The translations under genes and the position numbers were made by a program. From the NCBI RefSeq assembly GCF_022921055.1, contig NZ_CP095061.1, forward strand, positions 597,501 to 661,500: 64,000 nucleotides of DNA. The letters run 5' to 3'. The DNA is from Hymenobacter volaticus (lineage in GTDB: Bacteria > Bacteroidota > Bacteroidia > Cytophagales > Hymenobacteraceae). This document shows, one piece after another, positions 62,558 through 64,000 of the stretch; position 1 is the first letter of the stretch, and the number at the start of each line of letters is the position of its first letter. Under the pieces are notes generated by a model, which saw only the letters and a program-made list of their open reading frames with translations, was not told the origin of the DNA and did no database searches.

Positions 62558-62599
62558 ATCGGTCGGCCCAATGCCCAACAGGGCACCAAACCGACCGAT
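62558..62599. repeat. Nested inverted repeat upstream of the ArsR gene
   Basis: Outer arms ATCGGTCGG (62558-62566) and CCGACCGAT (62591-62599), inner arms TGCCC / GGGCA. It lies 25 nt upstream of the ArsR start and about 55 nt beyond the sodA stop. Either an operator for the regulator or the terminator of sodA. Confidence 0.55.
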
Positions 62600-62652
62600 A
62601 AAAGGCCGGGAAAACTACCACTTGAGTAGCTTTCCCAGATAGCAACCAAAAA

Positions 62653-63261
62653 CTATGCCGCCGCGGCGAAGCGCTTGTTTACTTCGTCCCAGTTGATGGC
62701 GTTGTAGAACGCCGCAATATAGTCGGGGCGACGGTTTTGGTATTTCAGGTAGTAGGAGTGCTCCCACACGTCGAGGCCAAGTACGGGCGTGCCAGCGCAG
62801 CCCGCGTCGGGCATCAAGGGGTTGTCCTGGTTAGGCGTCGAGCAGATTTTCAGCGAGCCATCGGCCTGCTTGCACAACCAAGCCCAACCCGAGCCGAAAC
62901 GCGTGGTAGCGGCTTTGGTGAATTCTTCCTTGAACTTCTCGTAGCTACCAAAAGACTGCGTGATGGCCTCACCGATGGCACCGGTAGGTTCGCCGCCGCC
63001 ATTGGGGCCTAGCACCGTCCAGAACAGCGAGTGGTTCCAGTGGCCACCGCCGTTGTTGCGCACCGCCGCCGGAGCCGATGCAATATTCTGCATCAAATCT
63101 TCGAGGCTTTTGCCTTCCAGCTCGGTACCCGCAATGGCATTGTTCAGGTTGGTAACGTAGGCCTGATGGTGCTTTGAGTGGTGAATCTCCATGGTTTGCG
63201 CATCAATGTGCGGCTCCAGGGCATCATAAGCGTAAGGCAGTTGGGGCAGTTCGAAAGCCAT
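62653..63261 (-). CDS. sodA: Superoxide dismutase, Mn type
   Basis: 202 aa. Metal ligands H27, H77 ([11 protein letters not shown]), D164 and H168 (DVWEHSYY). The Gln that tunes the metal is in the C-terminal half (PNQDNPLM, ~145), with Gly at the N-terminal alternative site (NNGGGH), which is the Mn-type pattern; cambialistic use is possible. Cytoplasmic (no signal peptide). Its promoter is probably in the 83-bp gap to tadA. Confidence 0.95.
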   Translation of the reverse strand: MAFELPQLPYAYDALEPHIDAQTMEIHHSKHHQAYVTNLNNAIAGTELEGKSLEDLMQNIASAPAAVRNNGGGHWNHSLFWTVLGPNGGGEPTGAIGEAITQSFGSYEKFKEEFTKAATTRFGSGWAWLCKQADGSLKICSTPNQDNPLMPDAGCAGTPVLGLDVWEHSYYLKYQNRRPDYIAAFYNAINWDEVNKRFAAAA

Positions 63262-63334
63262 GATTTTGGATTTATGTGGTGGAACGTTCCGGGTAGTATA
63301 ACCACCGTATCCCGGCTAGGGTTACGGAAGCGGC

Positions 63335-63342
63335 CAAAAGTA
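63335..63342 (-). promoter_or_regulatory. Candidate -7 box of the sodA promoter
   Basis: On the minus strand this reads TACTTTTG, a perfect TAnnTTTG match, 74 nt before the sodA ATG and directly after the tadA stop. The -33 element is not evident. Confidence 0.42.
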
Positions 63343-63344
63343 GC

Positions 63345-63779
63345 TTATTTCCGCTTCCGCGCGAAAAACTCCTGCATCAGCGCCCCGCACTCCACCGCCA
63401 GCACGCCCCGTACCAGTTCGGCCTTCGGGTGCAGCAGGTTGCCATAGCGCCTAAACCCGACTTTCAGTTCATCGGCCCCGTACACTACCCGGCGGATTTG
63501 CGCCCAAGCCGCGGCGCCCGCGCACATCACGCAAGGCTCCACCGTCACGTAGAGCGTGCAGTCGGCCAAGTACTTATTGCCAACATGATTGGCGGCCGCC
63601 GTCAAGGCCAGCATTTCGGCGTGAGCCGTTACGTCGCGCAGTCGCTCGGTTTGGTTGTAGCCGCGCGCAATAATCACTTTATCGAGCACCACCACGGCCC
63701 CAATGGGAATCTCCTCCTCCGCAAAAGCGTACCGCGCCTGCTTGAGCGCCTCGCGCATGTATTGCTCGTGAGGAGACAT
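63345..63779 (-). CDS. tadA: tRNA adenosine deaminase TadA / nucleoside deaminase
   Basis: 144 aa, zinc-dependent cytidine-deaminase fold. Zinc motifs H53-A-E55 (TAHAEMLAL) and P82-C83-V-M-C86 (EPCVMCAGA). ALKQARYAFAEEEIPIGAVVV and YGADELKVG are typical of TadA, which makes inosine at the wobble position of tRNA-Arg. A guanine or cytosine deaminase cannot be fully excluded, but the length and C-terminal FFARKRK fit TadA. The ATG at 63779 (MSPHEQYMREALK) is the family start; upstream in-frame codons are not conserved. Confidence 0.9.
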   Translation of the reverse strand: MSPHEQYMREALKQARYAFAEEEIPIGAVVVLDKVIIARGYNQTERLRDVTAHAEMLALTAAANHVGNKYLADCTLYVTVEPCVMCAGAAAWAQIRRVVYGADELKVGFRRYGNLLHPKAELVRGVLAVECGALMQEFFARKRK

Positions 63780-63901
63780 TGAGTTCTGAGACAAGAAAGT
63801 AGGTCGCTTTATTTCGTAACCGTCCTGCTGAGCAGGTGGCGCATCAAGACAGGGATGCAACGAAGCCGTAGCCTCTGGCGTGTTGCTGTTGCCAAACTGT
63901 T

Positions 63902-63995
63902 GTCATGCTGAGCGCAGCCGAAGCATCTCGCGTGCTGAGGTTGAATTATACTCCAGAGTCAGCACGCGAGATGCTTCGGCTCCGCTCAGCATGAC
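63902..63995. repeat. Long REP-like inverted repeat
   Basis: Arms of 37 nt at 63902-63938 and 63959-63995 match in 36 positions (cores GAAGCATCTCGCGTGCTGA and TCAGCACGCGAGATGCTTC), with a 20-nt AT-rich loop. It shares AGAACGTCATGCTGAGC with the element at 43483. It lies upstream of tadA near the window edge and looks like a dispersed intergenic repeat. Confidence 0.8.
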
Positions 63996-64000
63996 GTTCT

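Overview
The window looks like chromosomal DNA of a Bacteroidota bacterium of the order Cytophagales, most probably Hymenobacter. The evidence is type IX secretion genes (porU, porV) and two cargo proteins with C-terminal sorting domains, promoter-like TAnnTTTG boxes upstream of many genes, weak Shine-Dalgarno signals with several TTG/GTG starts, a CxxxY-type CcmE, and a moderately high GC content. I see no phage, transposon, CRISPR array or tRNA gene. It is mostly housekeeping DNA plus one compact accessory module.

Layout. 1-880: 3' end of a 23S rRNA gene, the 5S gene and a terminator. 909-8984 (minus): MBL hydrolase, pssA, porU, porV and a catalytically dead M16-peptidase homologue. 9238-13708: an FAD oxidoreductase and a large propeller/outer-membrane-barrel protein. 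13867-19889: cytochrome c maturation (ccmB, C, D, E, F) with an unknown secreted protein inserted before ccmF. 19957-27224: a T9SS cargo protein, a DUF2520-type dehydrogenase, ferredoxin, iscX, a KdsC-like phosphatase, a cold-shock protein, a UbiA prenyltransferase and an Omp85-like barrel. 27726-32562: a module of GT2 glycosyltransferase, NodS-like methyltransferase, aldo/keto reductase, PIG-L deacetylase and acyl-CoA dehydrogenase-like protein. 32770-40723: purH, then the cell-shape cluster mreB-mreC-mreD-mrdA-rodA. 40774-48297: two polytopic membrane proteins, an unknown protein divergent from a ferredoxin, thymidine kinase and a propeller T9SS cargo. 48383-55235: recO, three FKBP-type isomerases in a row, nrnA, ndk and an orphan AAA ATPase. 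55417-63779: a nucleoside symporter, two paralogous membrane proteins with a winged-helix regulator, a TPR-like protein, an M50-like protein, an ArsR/old-yellow-enzyme pair, Mn-type superoxide dismutase and tadA. The window ends in a long REP-like inverted repeat that shares its core with a copy at 43483.

The most striking property is technical but changes how the window must be read. Nine genes (porU, the PIG-L gene, purH, mreB, mrdA, recO, ndk, a TPR-like gene and an M50-like gene) are each split by one frameshift. Every one is repaired by adding one base to a short C or G run, and every repaired gene has a whole number of codons and a family-like sequence across the join. Several encode core functions, so I read these as homopolymer under-calls in the assembly, not real pseudogenes, and I annotate each as one gene.

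The best candidate for an undescribed system is the 27.7-32.6 kb module. Its combination of sugar transfer, de-N-acetylation, methylation and a flavoenzyme resembles the enzyme logic of Nod-factor synthesis and suggests a modified glycan or glycolipid. Its product cannot be read from sequence.
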